A DNA stretch of 64,000 nt from positions 62,001 to 126,000 of the forward strand of contig NZ_FOXA01000010.1 in the NCBI RefSeq assembly GCF_900115595.1. Direction: 5' to 3'. The notes below the pieces were generated by a model. The model was not told where the DNA came from. It saw only the letters and a list, made by a program, of their open reading frames with translations, and searched no databases. Each line of letters begins with the position of its first letter. The stretch's first letter is position 1. Both the position numbers and the translations under genes were made by a program. The stretch comes from Tranquillimonas alkanivorans (GTDB lineage Bacteria; Pseudomonadota; Alphaproteobacteria; Rhodobacterales; Rhodobacteraceae). This document shows, in pieces, positions 46,946-55,511 of the stretch.

Positions 46946-48100
46946 TCACGCGACCTTGGCCGCGCTCACCGCCAGCGTCTTCTTCGGGTCGAAGAAAGGC
47001 CGGTCCACGATCTCCGCCCGCACGCTCTGGTCGTCCATTCGCACCTGCACCTCTTGTCCGAGCACCGCGTGTTCTGCCGCGATCAGGGCCAGGGCGATGT
47101 TCTGAGCGAGCCGGGGAGAGTAGACCGCGGAGGTCACCTTGCCGATCGTGGTGCCGTCCTTCGTTACGGCCCAGAACCGCGTGTTCGGCCCTGCAAGGGG
47201 CGCGTCATCGATCACCAGCCCAACCTGCTTGCGGCTGATCCCTTCGTCGCGGATCCGGGTCAGCGCGTCCTTCCCGACGAAGTCCGCGTCGGTGTCGAGG
47301 TCCACGAGCCGGCCCAGGCCAAGCTCGTACGGGTTGGTCTGCGCATCCATGTCCGCGTGGTAGGACAGCATGCCGGCCTCGATCCGCCGAATCGTCGAGG
47401 TGTGGCCCGGCTGCAGCCCGAAGGTCCGGCCCGCCGCCATGATCTTCTCCCAAAGCTCGTCGCCGCGTGTTTCGTCCCGCAGGTACAGTTCGTAGCCAAG
47501 CTCGCTGGACCAGCCGGTCCGCGACACGATCAGGGGAATGCCGTCGAGTTCGAGCTCGCGCAGCCAGAAGTACCGCAGGTCGAGAATGTCATCGCCGAAC
47601 AGCGCCTGCATCACGTCGCGCGAGGCGGGGCCTTGGAGCTGCAAAGGCGAAACGTCCGGTTCGCTGATCGTCACGTCGAGGCCCGAACGCAGGGCAAGCC
47701 CCTGCGCCCAGAGCAGTATGTCGCTGTCGGCCAGGGACAGCCAGAAGGTGTTCTCGGACAGGCGAAGCACGATGGGATCGTTCAGGATGCCGCCCTGCGC
47801 GTTGGTGATCAGGACGTACTTGCACTGCCCGACCGCCATTTTCGACAGGTCGCGGGGCGTCAGCATCTGGGCGAAGCGCGCGGCGTCCGGACCTGAGATC
47901 TCGACCTGCCGCTCCACGGCGACGTCGCACAGAATCGCGCGCTCGACGAGGTTCCAGAAGTTCTGTTCCGGGTCGCCGAAATCGCGCGGAATGTACATGT
48001 GGTTATAGACCGAAAAGGCCCTGGCGCCCCAGCGCACGGTCGCGTCGAAATAGGGCGACTTGCGGATCTGCGTGCCGAAATCGAAAATCTGTGCCGTCAT
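46946..48100 (-). CDS. GcvT-fold aminomethyltransferase-family protein, DmdA-like
   Basis: The 384-residue protein starts MTAQIFDFGTQIRKSPYFDA; GAGGAGGG lies about 12 nt upstream. It has the GcvT/DmdA fold: RAFSVYNHMYIPRDF (about 37), LCDVAVERQVEISGPDA (about 68), TPRDLSKMAVGQCKYVLI, GGILNDPIVLRLSENTFWLS and SRTGWSSELGYELYLRDE (about 205). From memory, VYNHM, the NDPIV-W-IADSD pattern and GWS-GYE-Y recur in DMSP demethylase of Pelagibacter and roseobacters, so DmdA is a strong possibility. Other tetrahydrofolate-dependent demethylases share the fold. Confidence 0.8.
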   Translation of the reverse strand: MTAQIFDFGTQIRKSPYFDATVRWGARAFSVYNHMYIPRDFGDPEQNFWNLVERAILCDVAVERQVEISGPDAARFAQMLTPRDLSKMAVGQCKYVLITNAQGGILNDPIVLRLSENTFWLSLADSDILLWAQGLALRSGLDVTISEPDVSPLQLQGPASRDVMQALFGDDILDLRYFWLRELELDGIPLIVSRTGWSSELGYELYLRDETRGDELWEKIMAAGRTFGLQPGHTSTIRRIEAGMLSYHADMDAQTNPYELGLGRLVDLDTDADFVGKDALTRIRDEGISRKQVGLVIDDAPLAGPNTRFWAVTKDGTTIGKVTSAVYSPRLAQNIALALIAAEHAVLGQEVQVRMDDQSVRAEIVDRPFFDPKKTLAVSAAKVA

Positions 48101-48329
48101 AATTTCACGGACCCTCCTCAGGCCGAAAAACAAGGCGCTGCCGTCACACCCCTACGCGGTCACCTTTCCGTCGCCTCCCTGCGCGATCCCGTTGCGACCT
48201 TACGCTACCCGGTGCAGCATGCGCAGGCATCATGCCGCGCTGAGGAAGCGAATACGCGTCGCCGGGCAAGGACACTTCGGCAAAAACGACAGGCCACGCG
48301 CACAAACCGGCAGGGGCGTCGGCGCAGGC

Positions 48330-48814
48330 TACGTTCGCCTTAACTATCTTCACCGGAGCGGCGTCAGCGAGTGGACAGCCGAAGCCCATCCGGTGACGCT
48401 GGACAGCACGCCGTGCCACTTCGACGGCGAGCCCATCTGTTTCCGCAGTCCGGATCTCGGCTGTGGCCGGCGCGTCACGCTGTTCGACGGCGGCGCAGTC
48501 TTCGCCTGCCGCCGCTGCCACGACCCTGACCATCCATCTCAGCGAAGGACGCTTGCGATCGCGCAGCTCGACGGGCCGACCAGCTTCGCGAGAAATGAGC
48601 TGGCAGCCGGGCTATCAGTAGAGTGGCGGCGAAATCGAATTGCATGCACTGGCGCACGTATGGTCCGCTTGTGGCGCTGCATGATGCGTTCGCGGAATGC
48701 ACGTGCACCGCGCACATGAGCAAGCTTCTCCGCTGGGCGGAGCGAATGAACGTGAAGCTCATCGAGACAGGCTGCGTCCAAGTGGCGGCAGGGCCGGTTG
48801 TTTCTATCGGTTGA
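48330..48814 (+). pseudogene. Decayed zinc-ribbon conserved hypothetical protein
   Basis: One frame encodes GYVRLNYLHRSGVSEWTAE and then TPCHFDGEPICFRSPDLG, CGRRVTLFDGGAVFACRRC and PSQR, the core of a widespread small zinc-ribbon protein. Just after PSQR (about 48541) the natural continuation, SAKDACDRAARRADQLREK, is in another frame, so one base is missing or extra. That second frame has a TGA at 48596-48598 and then resumes with MHWRTYGPLVALHDAFAE (about 48644 on), which is again typical of the family. One expected zinc Cys is Ser (FRSP). The N-terminal part is not recognisable. The family match is from memory. Confidence 0.65.
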
Positions 48815-48858
48815 TGCCGTAAGCTGACGGGAGACTTATTCTCATCCACGGTATTCCA

Positions 48859-49524
48859 ATGAAGCTCCTTTTCGCCCTCTTAACGACGGCAGTGTTTACA
48901 GGTAGCGCACAAGCACAGGCGAGCTTCGACTGCTCCCTCGCTGCGACCGATGTGGAAAAAGCTATCTGCGCCGATGCAACCCTTGCGGCTCTCGATCGTC
49001 AAATGGCGGACGCCTATCGCTCCGCTCGCACCGGGCAACCCACCGGGCGCCGCGACCGCATCCTTGAAGAGCAGCGCCTTTGGCTTGCACGGCGAAACGC
49101 CTGCGGCGGAACCAGGTCATGCCTCGCCGACGCCATGCGCACACGCATCGCGCAGCTGTCTTTCGCGCCCGCAGACGGCCTGACCGGCCTCTATTGCGCA
49201 GACCGCAAGGTGATGAGCGTCGAGGAAATCGGAGAAACTCTCCGCTTTGACTTCATGTTCTTCTCTGGAGACCACGCCTGTGCCACGCCGGTGCTAGAGG
49301 CCGTGAAGACCGGGACACGCTGGATCGCATCTAATGCAGACTGCCGGCTTGTTCTAACGCTGGAAGGCAGCGACATCATCGTGCGCTCGGAGTCACCGGC
49401 GGCATGCAAAGCCGCCTACTGCGGCGCTCGTGCACAAATCGGCGAGTTCCGTATGCCTCTCTCCGCACGCGTGCCTGAGGTCCGGCAGCCGTTCGTCGGC
49501 GGCATTGGAGAGAGACCATGCTAG
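48859..49524 (+). CDS. Secreted LprI/DUF1311-like protein
   Basis: The 221-residue protein has a clear signal peptide (MKLLFALLTTAVFTGSAQAQ). A DUF1311/LprI-type segment follows (about 23-90): FDCSLAATDVEKAICADATL, ALDRQMADAYR and Cys pairs at CGGTRSCLADAMRTRI. The rest (about 100-221) holds further Cys pairs and is unassigned. LprI family members inhibit lysozyme in some bacteria; here the function is unknown. Base composition is visibly less GC-rich than the flanks, and the gene stands alone beside a pseudogene and a tRNA. The 236 bp after it hold no gene I can see. Confidence 0.8.
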   Translation: MKLLFALLTTAVFTGSAQAQASFDCSLAATDVEKAICADATLAALDRQMADAYRSARTGQPTGRRDRILEEQRLWLARRNACGGTRSCLADAMRTRIAQLSFAPADGLTGLYCADRKVMSVEEIGETLRFDFMFFSGDHACATPVLEAVKTGTRWIASNADCRLVLTLEGSDIIVRSESPAACKAAYCGARAQIGEFRMPLSARVPEVRQPFVGGIGERPC

Positions 49525-49760
49525 CCTGCGTCCGCTCGTCCCGGGCAACTGGGTGGCCCTTGGGACCTTCATTTAGAACAAGGGGAAGCCTTCCTCAGCG
49601 CCTACCACACCAGCCTGCCAACGCAGCCAAGGAACAAATCGCGGCCCATATTGCAACGGCTGGAACCAATACCACTAACGTATAGGCGGACAAAACGGGG
49701 AACGAAGGCCCACCCCAACCCTTCGAAGCGGCCGAAGCTAAACGGCAAATTCGCTTTGCG

Positions 49761-49850
49761 TGGCGGAGGAGGTGGGATTCGAACCCACGGTACGCTTTCA
49801 CGCACGCCGGTTTTCAAGACCGGTGCATTCGACCACTCTGCCACTCCTCC
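49761..49850 (-). tRNA. tRNA-Ser (anticodon TGA)
   Basis: Read on the minus strand, GGAGGAG at the 5' end pairs with CTCCTCC before G and an encoded CCA. The anticodon stem-loop CGGTCTTGAAAACCG gives TGA, a long variable arm follows (GTGCGTGAAAGCGTAC, as expected for a class II tRNA), and the T loop is GGGTTCGAATCCC. The length of 90 nt suits tRNA-Ser. Confidence 0.97.
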
Positions 49851-50043
49851 GGTCGGACTCGCATACCCGCGGCGCCGCGATTCGGGAAGGGCGGGTCGTC
49901 GCCGGGACGCGGGGCGAGGCTTTTCTTGTACGGCGCGGCGGGATAAGGTCTCGCTCGTCGCGGCGCGGGCGCGCGGCGGCATCGGGCAGACAGGCCGCCG
50001 GCAAGGCGGCGACGGCGCGGGACTGCCGCGCAAGGGGGCGGAC

Positions 50044-50874
50044 ATGGCGAAACGGAACACGGTGCGGCTGGCCATCCTGCTGGGCGGCGCGATGATGCTC
50101 TCGGCGTGCGAAGAGGGGCCGGGCTTCCTGCCGCGGCCCGGGTCGGGTGCAACCGGTGCCGATGCGCCGGCCGAACGGCTGGTCGAGCGCGACGTCGAGG
50201 CGCCCGAGATCTTCCAGGTGACCGAGGCCGGGCTGTGGGACGGGCGGCCGTCGCTCGGCGGCGTTTGGGTGGCGCATCCGGACGTGACCGACCCGGAGCG
50301 CGTGATCATCCGTAACGAGACCAACGGCAACTTCGTCATCGGCGCGCTGTTTCGCCGCGAACGCGAAACGCCGGGTCCGCGCCTTCAGGTGTCGTCCGAC
50401 GCCGCCGAAGCGCTGGGAATGCTGGCGGGCGAGCCGGTGCGGCTCGACGTGACCGCCCTGCGGCGCGAGGAAGCGGCAGAAAGCGGGGCGCCGACCGAGC
50501 CGGTGCTGTCCGCGCCCGAGACCATCGACTCCCGGCCGCTGGAGAGCGACCCGGCGCTGGCCGACGCCGCCGCGGCGATCGACCGGGCCGAGGCCGCCGA
50601 CACCGCGCCGCCGGCCCCGCCCCCCGCGTCGGAGGAGGAGCTATCGCGCCCCTACATCCAGATCGGCATCTTCAGCGTTGAGCAGAATGCCGACAACGCC
50701 GCCGCCTCGCTGCGCCGCATCGGCGTGGTTCCGACGGTGCGCCAGCAGACGAGCTCCGGGAAGACCTTCTGGCGCGTGATCGCCGGCCCCGCGCCCAGTG
50801 CCGACGAACGCGCCGACCTTCTCGAGAAAGTGAAGGATCTCGGCTATTCCGACGCCTTCTACGTGGCTAACTAG
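50044..50874 (+). CDS. SPOR-domain lipoprotein, RlpA-like
   Basis: The 276-residue protein starts MAKRNTVRLAILLGGAMMLS, with a lipobox Cys at about 22 (MMLSAC). The middle (about 75-145) looks like a degenerate RlpA double-psi barrel (VWVAHPDVTDPERVIIRNE, SSDAAEALGMLAGEPVRLDV), but the usual VNDRGP catalytic Asp motif is RNETNG. The C-terminal 75 residues form a SPOR domain (PYIQIGIFSVEQNADNAAAS). It is followed by a D,D-carboxypeptidase gene, so it is probably a septal peptidoglycan-binding outer-membrane protein. Confidence 0.85.
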   Translation: MAKRNTVRLAILLGGAMMLSACEEGPGFLPRPGSGATGADAPAERLVERDVEAPEIFQVTEAGLWDGRPSLGGVWVAHPDVTDPERVIIRNETNGNFVIGALFRRERETPGPRLQVSSDAAEALGMLAGEPVRLDVTALRREEAAESGAPTEPVLSAPETIDSRPLESDPALADAAAAIDRAEAADTAPPAPPPASEEELSRPYIQIGIFSVEQNADNAAASLRRIGVVPTVRQQTSSGKTFWRVIAGPAPSADERADLLEKVKDLGYSDAFYVAN

Positions 50875-50901
50875 GCCGACCGCCCGTAACGGAGACCCCT
50901 C

Positions 50902-52065
50902 ATGTTTCACGTGACCCGCCTCGTCGGCGCCCTGGTTATCGTGCTGGCCGCCGCACTGCCCGCGCGCGCCGAATTCGACACCCGCGCCTCGGCCGCCTAC
51001 GTCTATGACGTAACCATTGGCACCGAGCTTCTGGACAAGAACGCCGACGTCCCGCTTCCGCCGGCCTCGATGTCGAAGCTGATGACCCTGAACATGCTGT
51101 TCGAGGCCCTGCGCGACGGCCGGGTCAGCATGGATACCCGCTTCGGCGTTTCGACGCGTGCGAAAGAGATGGGCGGCTCGACCATGTTCCTCAACGAGCG
51201 CGACCGGCCGACGGTCGAGGAACTGATTCAGGGCATCATCGTGCAGTCGGGCAACGACGCCTGCGTCGTCGTGGCCGAGGGCCTTGCCGGAAGCGAGGAG
51301 GCCTTCGCCCGGCTGATGAACCAGCGGGCAGAGGACCTGGGCATGGACCAGTCCACCTTCGCCAATGCCAGCGGCTGGCCCGATCCGAACCACCGCATGT
51401 CGATGCGCGACCTCGGGATCCTGGCGACGCGGCTGATCACCGAGTTCCCCGAGTACTACGGCTATTTCGCGCAGGAAGAGTTCGGCTTCGACGGTCGCGC
51501 GCCGCAGAACCGCTTCAACCGCAACCCGCTCCTGGGCCTCGGAATCGGGGCGGACGGGCTTAAAACCGGGCACACGTCCGAGGCGGGGTACGGCCTTGTC
51601 GGGTCGGCCTCGCAGGGCGACCGGCGGATCGTGTTCGTGATCACCGGGCTCGAGTCCGAGGAGGCACGCGCGGACGAGGCCGAACGCATCGTCAACTGGG
51701 CCTTTCGGCAATTCGTCGAGAAGACGGTGATCGAACCGGGCGAGCAGGTCGCGGTGGCCGATGTCTGGTTGGGCAACGCCCGGGAGGTCGGGCTGGTCGC
51801 GCCCGACAAGGTTTCTCTCCTCGTCCCGGCGCTCCAGCAGGACGCGATCGAGGCAGAGGTGACCTATACCGGCCCGTTCGACGCGCCCATCGCCGAGGGG
51901 CAGGAACTGGCCGAGCTGGTAATCCGGCTCGACGGTCTGCCGGACACGCGGGTGCCGCTGGTGGCGGACCGCGCGGTGGCCAAGGCGGGCTTCGTGCCCC
52001 GGCTGCGCACCGCCGCCGAAGTGCTGCTGGCCCAGTGGATCGGAGAGGTCAGGGCGCTGCAGTGA
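50902..52065 (+). CDS. D-alanyl-D-alanine carboxypeptidase (PBP5/6, DacA/DacC type)
   Basis: The 387-residue protein has a signal peptide (VIVLAAALPARA) and the three penicillin-binding motifs of a low-mass PBP: SMSK (Ser 56, Lys 59), SGN in IIVQSGNDACVVV (about 115) and KTG in GLKTGHTSEAGYG (about 220). A C-terminal PBP5 domain follows. It trims the pentapeptide of peptidoglycan. The next gene, tmk, starts at a GTG overlapping its stop. Confidence 0.93.
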   Translation: MFHVTRLVGALVIVLAAALPARAEFDTRASAAYVYDVTIGTELLDKNADVPLPPASMSKLMTLNMLFEALRDGRVSMDTRFGVSTRAKEMGGSTMFLNERDRPTVEELIQGIIVQSGNDACVVVAEGLAGSEEAFARLMNQRAEDLGMDQSTFANASGWPDPNHRMSMRDLGILATRLITEFPEYYGYFAQEEFGFDGRAPQNRFNRNPLLGLGIGADGLKTGHTSEAGYGLVGSASQGDRRIVFVITGLESEEARADEAERIVNWAFRQFVEKTVIEPGEQVAVADVWLGNAREVGLVAPDKVSLLVPALQQDAIEAEVTYTGPFDAPIAEGQELAELVIRLDGLPDTRVPLVADRAVAKAGFVPRLRTAAEVLLAQWIGEVRALQ

Positions 52066-52688
52066 GCCGGCGCGGCACCTTCATCTCGTTCGAGGGCATC
52101 GACGGCTCGGGCAAGTCGACGCAGGCGCGGTTGCTCGCCGAGCGCCTGCGCGACGCCGGGCGTGACGTAGTGCTGACCCGAGAGCCTGGCGGCAGCCCGG
52201 GAGCCGAGGAGATCCGGCGGCTGGTGCTTGAAGGCGACGCCGACCGCTGGTCGGCCGAAACCGAGATCCTGCTGTTCACCGCCGCCCGCCGCGACCACCT
52301 GGAGCGGACGATCCGGCCCGCGCTGGATGCCGGCAAGGTCGTGGTCTGCGACCGCTTCGCCGACAGCACGCGCATGTACCAAGGCGTCAGCCGGGGCGAC
52401 CTGCGCGAGATCGTGGACCAGCTGCATACGCTGATGGTCGGGGTCGAGCCGGACGTGACCGTGCTGATCGACATGGACCCGGCCACCGGCCTGTCCCGCG
52501 CCCTCTCGCGTGAGGGGGCCGAGGAGCGGTTCGAGTCCTTCGGGACGGACCTTCAGACCAAGATGCGCGACGGCTTCCTCGCGCTGGCCTCCGACAACCC
52601 GGACCGCTTCGTCGTCATCGACGGCGACGGAACGCCCGAGGCGGTGGCCGAGCGCGTCGCCGCGGCGGTGGAGCCCCGGCTGGCATGA
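52062..52688 (+). CDS. tmk: Thymidylate kinase
   Basis: The 208-residue kinase starts at GTG 52062 (GTGA overlap with the previous stop). It has the P-loop FEGIDGSGKSTQARLLAERL (about 8), the DRx motif VVCDRFADSTRMYQG (about 92) and a lid region LSREGAEERFESFG. It phosphorylates dTMP. It overlaps holB by 4 bp, an arrangement common in alphaproteobacteria. Confidence 0.95.
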   Translation: MSRRGTFISFEGIDGSGKSTQARLLAERLRDAGRDVVLTREPGGSPGAEEIRRLVLEGDADRWSAETEILLFTAARRDHLERTIRPALDAGKVVVCDRFADSTRMYQGVSRGDLREIVDQLHTLMVGVEPDVTVLIDMDPATGLSRALSREGAEERFESFGTDLQTKMRDGFLALASDNPDRFVVIDGDGTPEAVAERVAAAVEPRLA

Positions 52689-53818
52689 GCGACGACGCCG
52701 TTCAGGAGCCCGACCGCGTTCCCGGCGCACCGCACCCGCGCGAGACGACGGCGCTGCTGGGGCAGCAGGCGGCCGAGGCGGATTTCCTCGACGCGTTTCG
52801 CAGCGGGCGGCTGCACCACGGCTGGCTGATCACCGGGCCGCGCGGGGTGGGAAAGGCGACGCTCGCCTGGCGCATCGCGCGGTTCCTGCTGGCGCAGCCC
52901 GTGGGCGACGGCGGCGGCCTGTTCAACGACCCTGCCCCGCCCGCCGACCGGCTCGACATCCCAGCCGATCACCCTGTGTCGCGCCGGGTCGCCGCGCTGT
53001 CCGAGCCGGGGCTGTTCCTTCTGCGCCGGGGCTGGGATGACAAGACCAAGCGGCTCAAGCAGGTCATCACGGTGGACGAGGCGCGCAAGCTCAAGGGTTT
53101 CTTCGCCCTGTCCTCGGCCGAGGGCGGGCGGCGCGTGGTCATTGTGGACGCCGCCGACGAGTTGAACCCGAGCGCCGCGAACGCGCTGCTCAAGCTGCTG
53201 GAAGAGCCGCCCGCGCGCACCACGCTCTTGCTGGTCAGCCATGCCCCGGCGCGGCTGCTGCCAACCATCCGCTCGCGCTGCCGCGAGCTTCGCTGCGCAC
53301 CGCTGTCGTCAGACGACCTGGGGCAGGCCTTGGCCAACGCGGGCGAAGAGCCGGGGGCGGCCACGGCCACGCTTGCCGAGCTGTCCGGCGGCTCTGTGGG
53401 TGAGGCGCTGCGCCTTCTGCACCTGGGCGGGCCCGAGATCTATGCCGAAATGACGACGCTCCTGCGCGACGCTCCCCGGCTCGACCGTCCGCGCGCGATC
53501 AAGCTGGCTGACGGCATGGCGGGGCGCGAGGCGGCCGAGCGCTTCGACGTCGCGCTGCGGCTGGCCGACATGCTGCTGGCGCGGCTCGCCCGCACCGGCA
53601 GCGGCCTGCCCCCGATGGTCGAGGCGGTGCCGGGCGAGGCCGAGCTGATGGCGCGGCTCGCCCCCTCCCCCGCCGCCGGTCGGGACTGGGCAGACCTGCA
53701 GCAATCACTGGGCGCGCGGGTGCGGCACGGCCGGGCGGTCAACCTTGACCCTGCTTCCCTCATCCTTGATATGGTCCTGAGGATAAACGAGACGGCGGCG
53801 CGGATGGCCGCCTCCTGA
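52685..53818 (+). CDS. holB: DNA polymerase III subunit delta'
   Basis: The 377-residue AAA-type clamp-loader subunit has a Walker A-like GPRGVGKATLAWRIARFLL (about 55), DAADELNPSAANALLKLLEE (about 160) and the SRC motif TIRSRCRELRC (about 200). It works with HolA and DnaX to load the sliding clamp. tatD follows after 8 bp; metG, which often lies between them in alphaproteobacteria, is not here. Confidence 0.93.
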   Translation: MSDDAVQEPDRVPGAPHPRETTALLGQQAAEADFLDAFRSGRLHHGWLITGPRGVGKATLAWRIARFLLAQPVGDGGGLFNDPAPPADRLDIPADHPVSRRVAALSEPGLFLLRRGWDDKTKRLKQVITVDEARKLKGFFALSSAEGGRRVVIVDAADELNPSAANALLKLLEEPPARTTLLLVSHAPARLLPTIRSRCRELRCAPLSSDDLGQALANAGEEPGAATATLAELSGGSVGEALRLLHLGGPEIYAEMTTLLRDAPRLDRPRAIKLADGMAGREAAERFDVALRLADMLLARLARTGSGLPPMVEAVPGEAELMARLAPSPAAGRDWADLQQSLGARVRHGRAVNLDPASLILDMVLRINETAARMAAS

Positions 53819-53826
53819 GGCAGCCA

Positions 53827-54630
53827 ATGGATACCCCGAGCATCACCGACAGCCATTGCCACCTGGACTTTCCCGACTTCGAGGGAGAGCGGGACGCGGT
53901 GATCGCGCGGGCGCACGAGGCCGGCGTCCGTCGCATGGTCACCATTTGCACCCGCATGCGGCAGGAACCGCAGGTCCGCGCAATCGCCGAGGCACACGAC
54001 AGCGTCTTCTATGCCGCCGGCACCCACCCCATGAGCGCGGCAGACGAGCCGATGGTCACCGTGGACGAAATTGTTTCGCGCGCGAAACATTCAAAATTCG
54101 TGGGCATTGGCGAAAGCGGGCTCGACTATCACTACACCGCCGAGAGCGCCGCCATGCAGAAGGAAAGCCTGCGCGTGCATATCGAGGCCGCGCGGCAGAC
54201 GGAACTGCCGCTGATCATCCACGCCCGCGACGCGGACGAGGACATGGCGCGCATCCTGACCGAAGAGCATCGCGCCGGGGCCTATTCCTGCGTGATGCAC
54301 TGCTTCTCTTCCGGCCGGGGTCTGGCCGAGGCGGCGCTGGATCTGGGCTTCTACCTGTCGATGTCCGGCATCTCGGCCTTTCCGAAGTCGAAGGAGCTGC
54401 GCGAGATCTTCGCGGCCGCGCCCCTCGACCGGGTGCTGGTCGAGACGGACAGCCCCTACCTCGCCCCGCCGCCGCATCGGGGCAAGCGGAACGAGCCCGC
54501 CTATACCGCCCACACGGCGAGAGTCGGGGCCGAAGTCTTCGGGCTCGACTATGCCGGGTTCGCGGCCCGGACCGAAGAGAACTTCGAGCGCCTTTTCTGG
54601 AAGGCCGCGCAGTGGAAGGCGGCGGCCTGA
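53827..54630 (+). CDS. tatD: TatD-family metal-dependent DNase
   Basis: The 267-residue TIM-barrel hydrolase has the metal-binding phrases TDSHCHLDFPDF (about 7), GESGLDYHYTAES (about 97), LIIHARDADEDM, CVMHCFSSG and VETDSPYLAPPPHRGKRNEP. It is a predicted 3'-5' exonuclease or deoxyribonuclease. Its stop shares one base with the next ATG. Confidence 0.93.
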   Translation: MDTPSITDSHCHLDFPDFEGERDAVIARAHEAGVRRMVTICTRMRQEPQVRAIAEAHDSVFYAAGTHPMSAADEPMVTVDEIVSRAKHSKFVGIGESGLDYHYTAESAAMQKESLRVHIEAARQTELPLIIHARDADEDMARILTEEHRAGAYSCVMHCFSSGRGLAEAALDLGFYLSMSGISAFPKSKELREIFAAAPLDRVLVETDSPYLAPPPHRGKRNEPAYTAHTARVGAEVFGLDYAGFAARTEENFERLFWKAAQWKAAA

Positions 54631-55427
54631 TGGGCGAGATGCGCTTCACCATCCTGGGCTGCGGCTCGTCCGGCGGCGTGCCGCGACTGGGCGGGCACTG
54701 GGGCGAGTGCGATCCGGACAACCCGAAGAACCACCGCCGCCGCTGTTCGCTGCTGGTCGAGCGCGTGACGGGCGATGGCACGACGCGGGTGCTGGTCGAC
54801 ACCTCGCCCGACATGCGCGCGCAGCTTCTGGACGAGGGCGTGGGCGAGCTGGACGGCGTGATCTTCACCCATGCCCACGCCGACCACGTGCACGGCCTCG
54901 ACGACCTGCGGCAGGTCGTCTTCAACATGCAGCGCCGCCTGCCCGTCTGGGCCGACGGCGACACGCAGGAGGCGCTGCTCAGCCGGTTCGGCTATGCCTT
55001 CGTCCAGCCCGAGGGCTCGCCCTATCCGCCGATCCTCGACATGCACACCATTAACGGTTTGGTAACCGTGGAGGGTGCGGGCGGCGCCGTCGAGTTCCGG
55101 CCCTTCCGGGTGCCGCACGGCGCGATCGAGGCTTTGGGCTTCCGCATCGGCGACGTGGCGTACTTGCCTGACGTGGCCGACATGCCCGATGATGCCTGGC
55201 CGATGGTCGAGGGGCTCGACTGCTGGATCGTGGACGCCCTGCGCCGCAAGCCGCACCCGACGCACGCGCACCTGGCGCGCACCCTCGGATGGATCGAGCG
55301 GGTGAAGCCGCGCCGGGCCGTGCTGACGAACATGCATCTGGACATGGACTACGACACGGTCGCGGCCGAGACGCCCGACCACGTCGTGCCTGCCTTTGAC
55401 GGGATGGTCATTACCATCCCGCTCTGA
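54630..55427 (+). CDS. Metallo-beta-lactamase-fold hydrolase (PhnP/YcbX-like)
   Basis: The 265-residue protein starts MGEMRFTILGCGSSGGVPRL and has the metal-binding THAHADHVHGLDDLRQV (about 82) and later His ligands in RVPHGAIEALGF and TNMHLDMDYD. This family of phosphodiesterases is the regular downstream partner of tatD in alphaproteobacteria. The substrate is not known. The 84 bp after it contain a short GC-rich hairpin (GCGCCG/CGGCGC). Confidence 0.88.
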   Translation: MGEMRFTILGCGSSGGVPRLGGHWGECDPDNPKNHRRRCSLLVERVTGDGTTRVLVDTSPDMRAQLLDEGVGELDGVIFTHAHADHVHGLDDLRQVVFNMQRRLPVWADGDTQEALLSRFGYAFVQPEGSPYPPILDMHTINGLVTVEGAGGAVEFRPFRVPHGAIEALGFRIGDVAYLPDVADMPDDAWPMVEGLDCWIVDALRRKPHPTHAHLARTLGWIERVKPRRAVLTNMHLDMDYDTVAAETPDHVVPAFDGMVITIPL

Positions 55428-55511
55428 CGGGGCGCCGACCGGCGCACCCGGCTCCGACTGTCACAGCCGACGGAGGCCCCGCCCCCGCCGCTCAACGCGA
55501 AGGGTCCCGCC

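Noticed and set aside
48144-48533. Minus-strand 129-codon frame near the zinc-ribbon remnant
   Set aside because: No family resemblance; the plus strand has the recognisable ribbon pieces.
49525-49760. Possible attachment-site duplicate next to tRNA-Ser
   Set aside because: I looked for a second copy of the tRNA 3' end (GGTGGGATTCGAACCC) in the flank and did not find one by eye.
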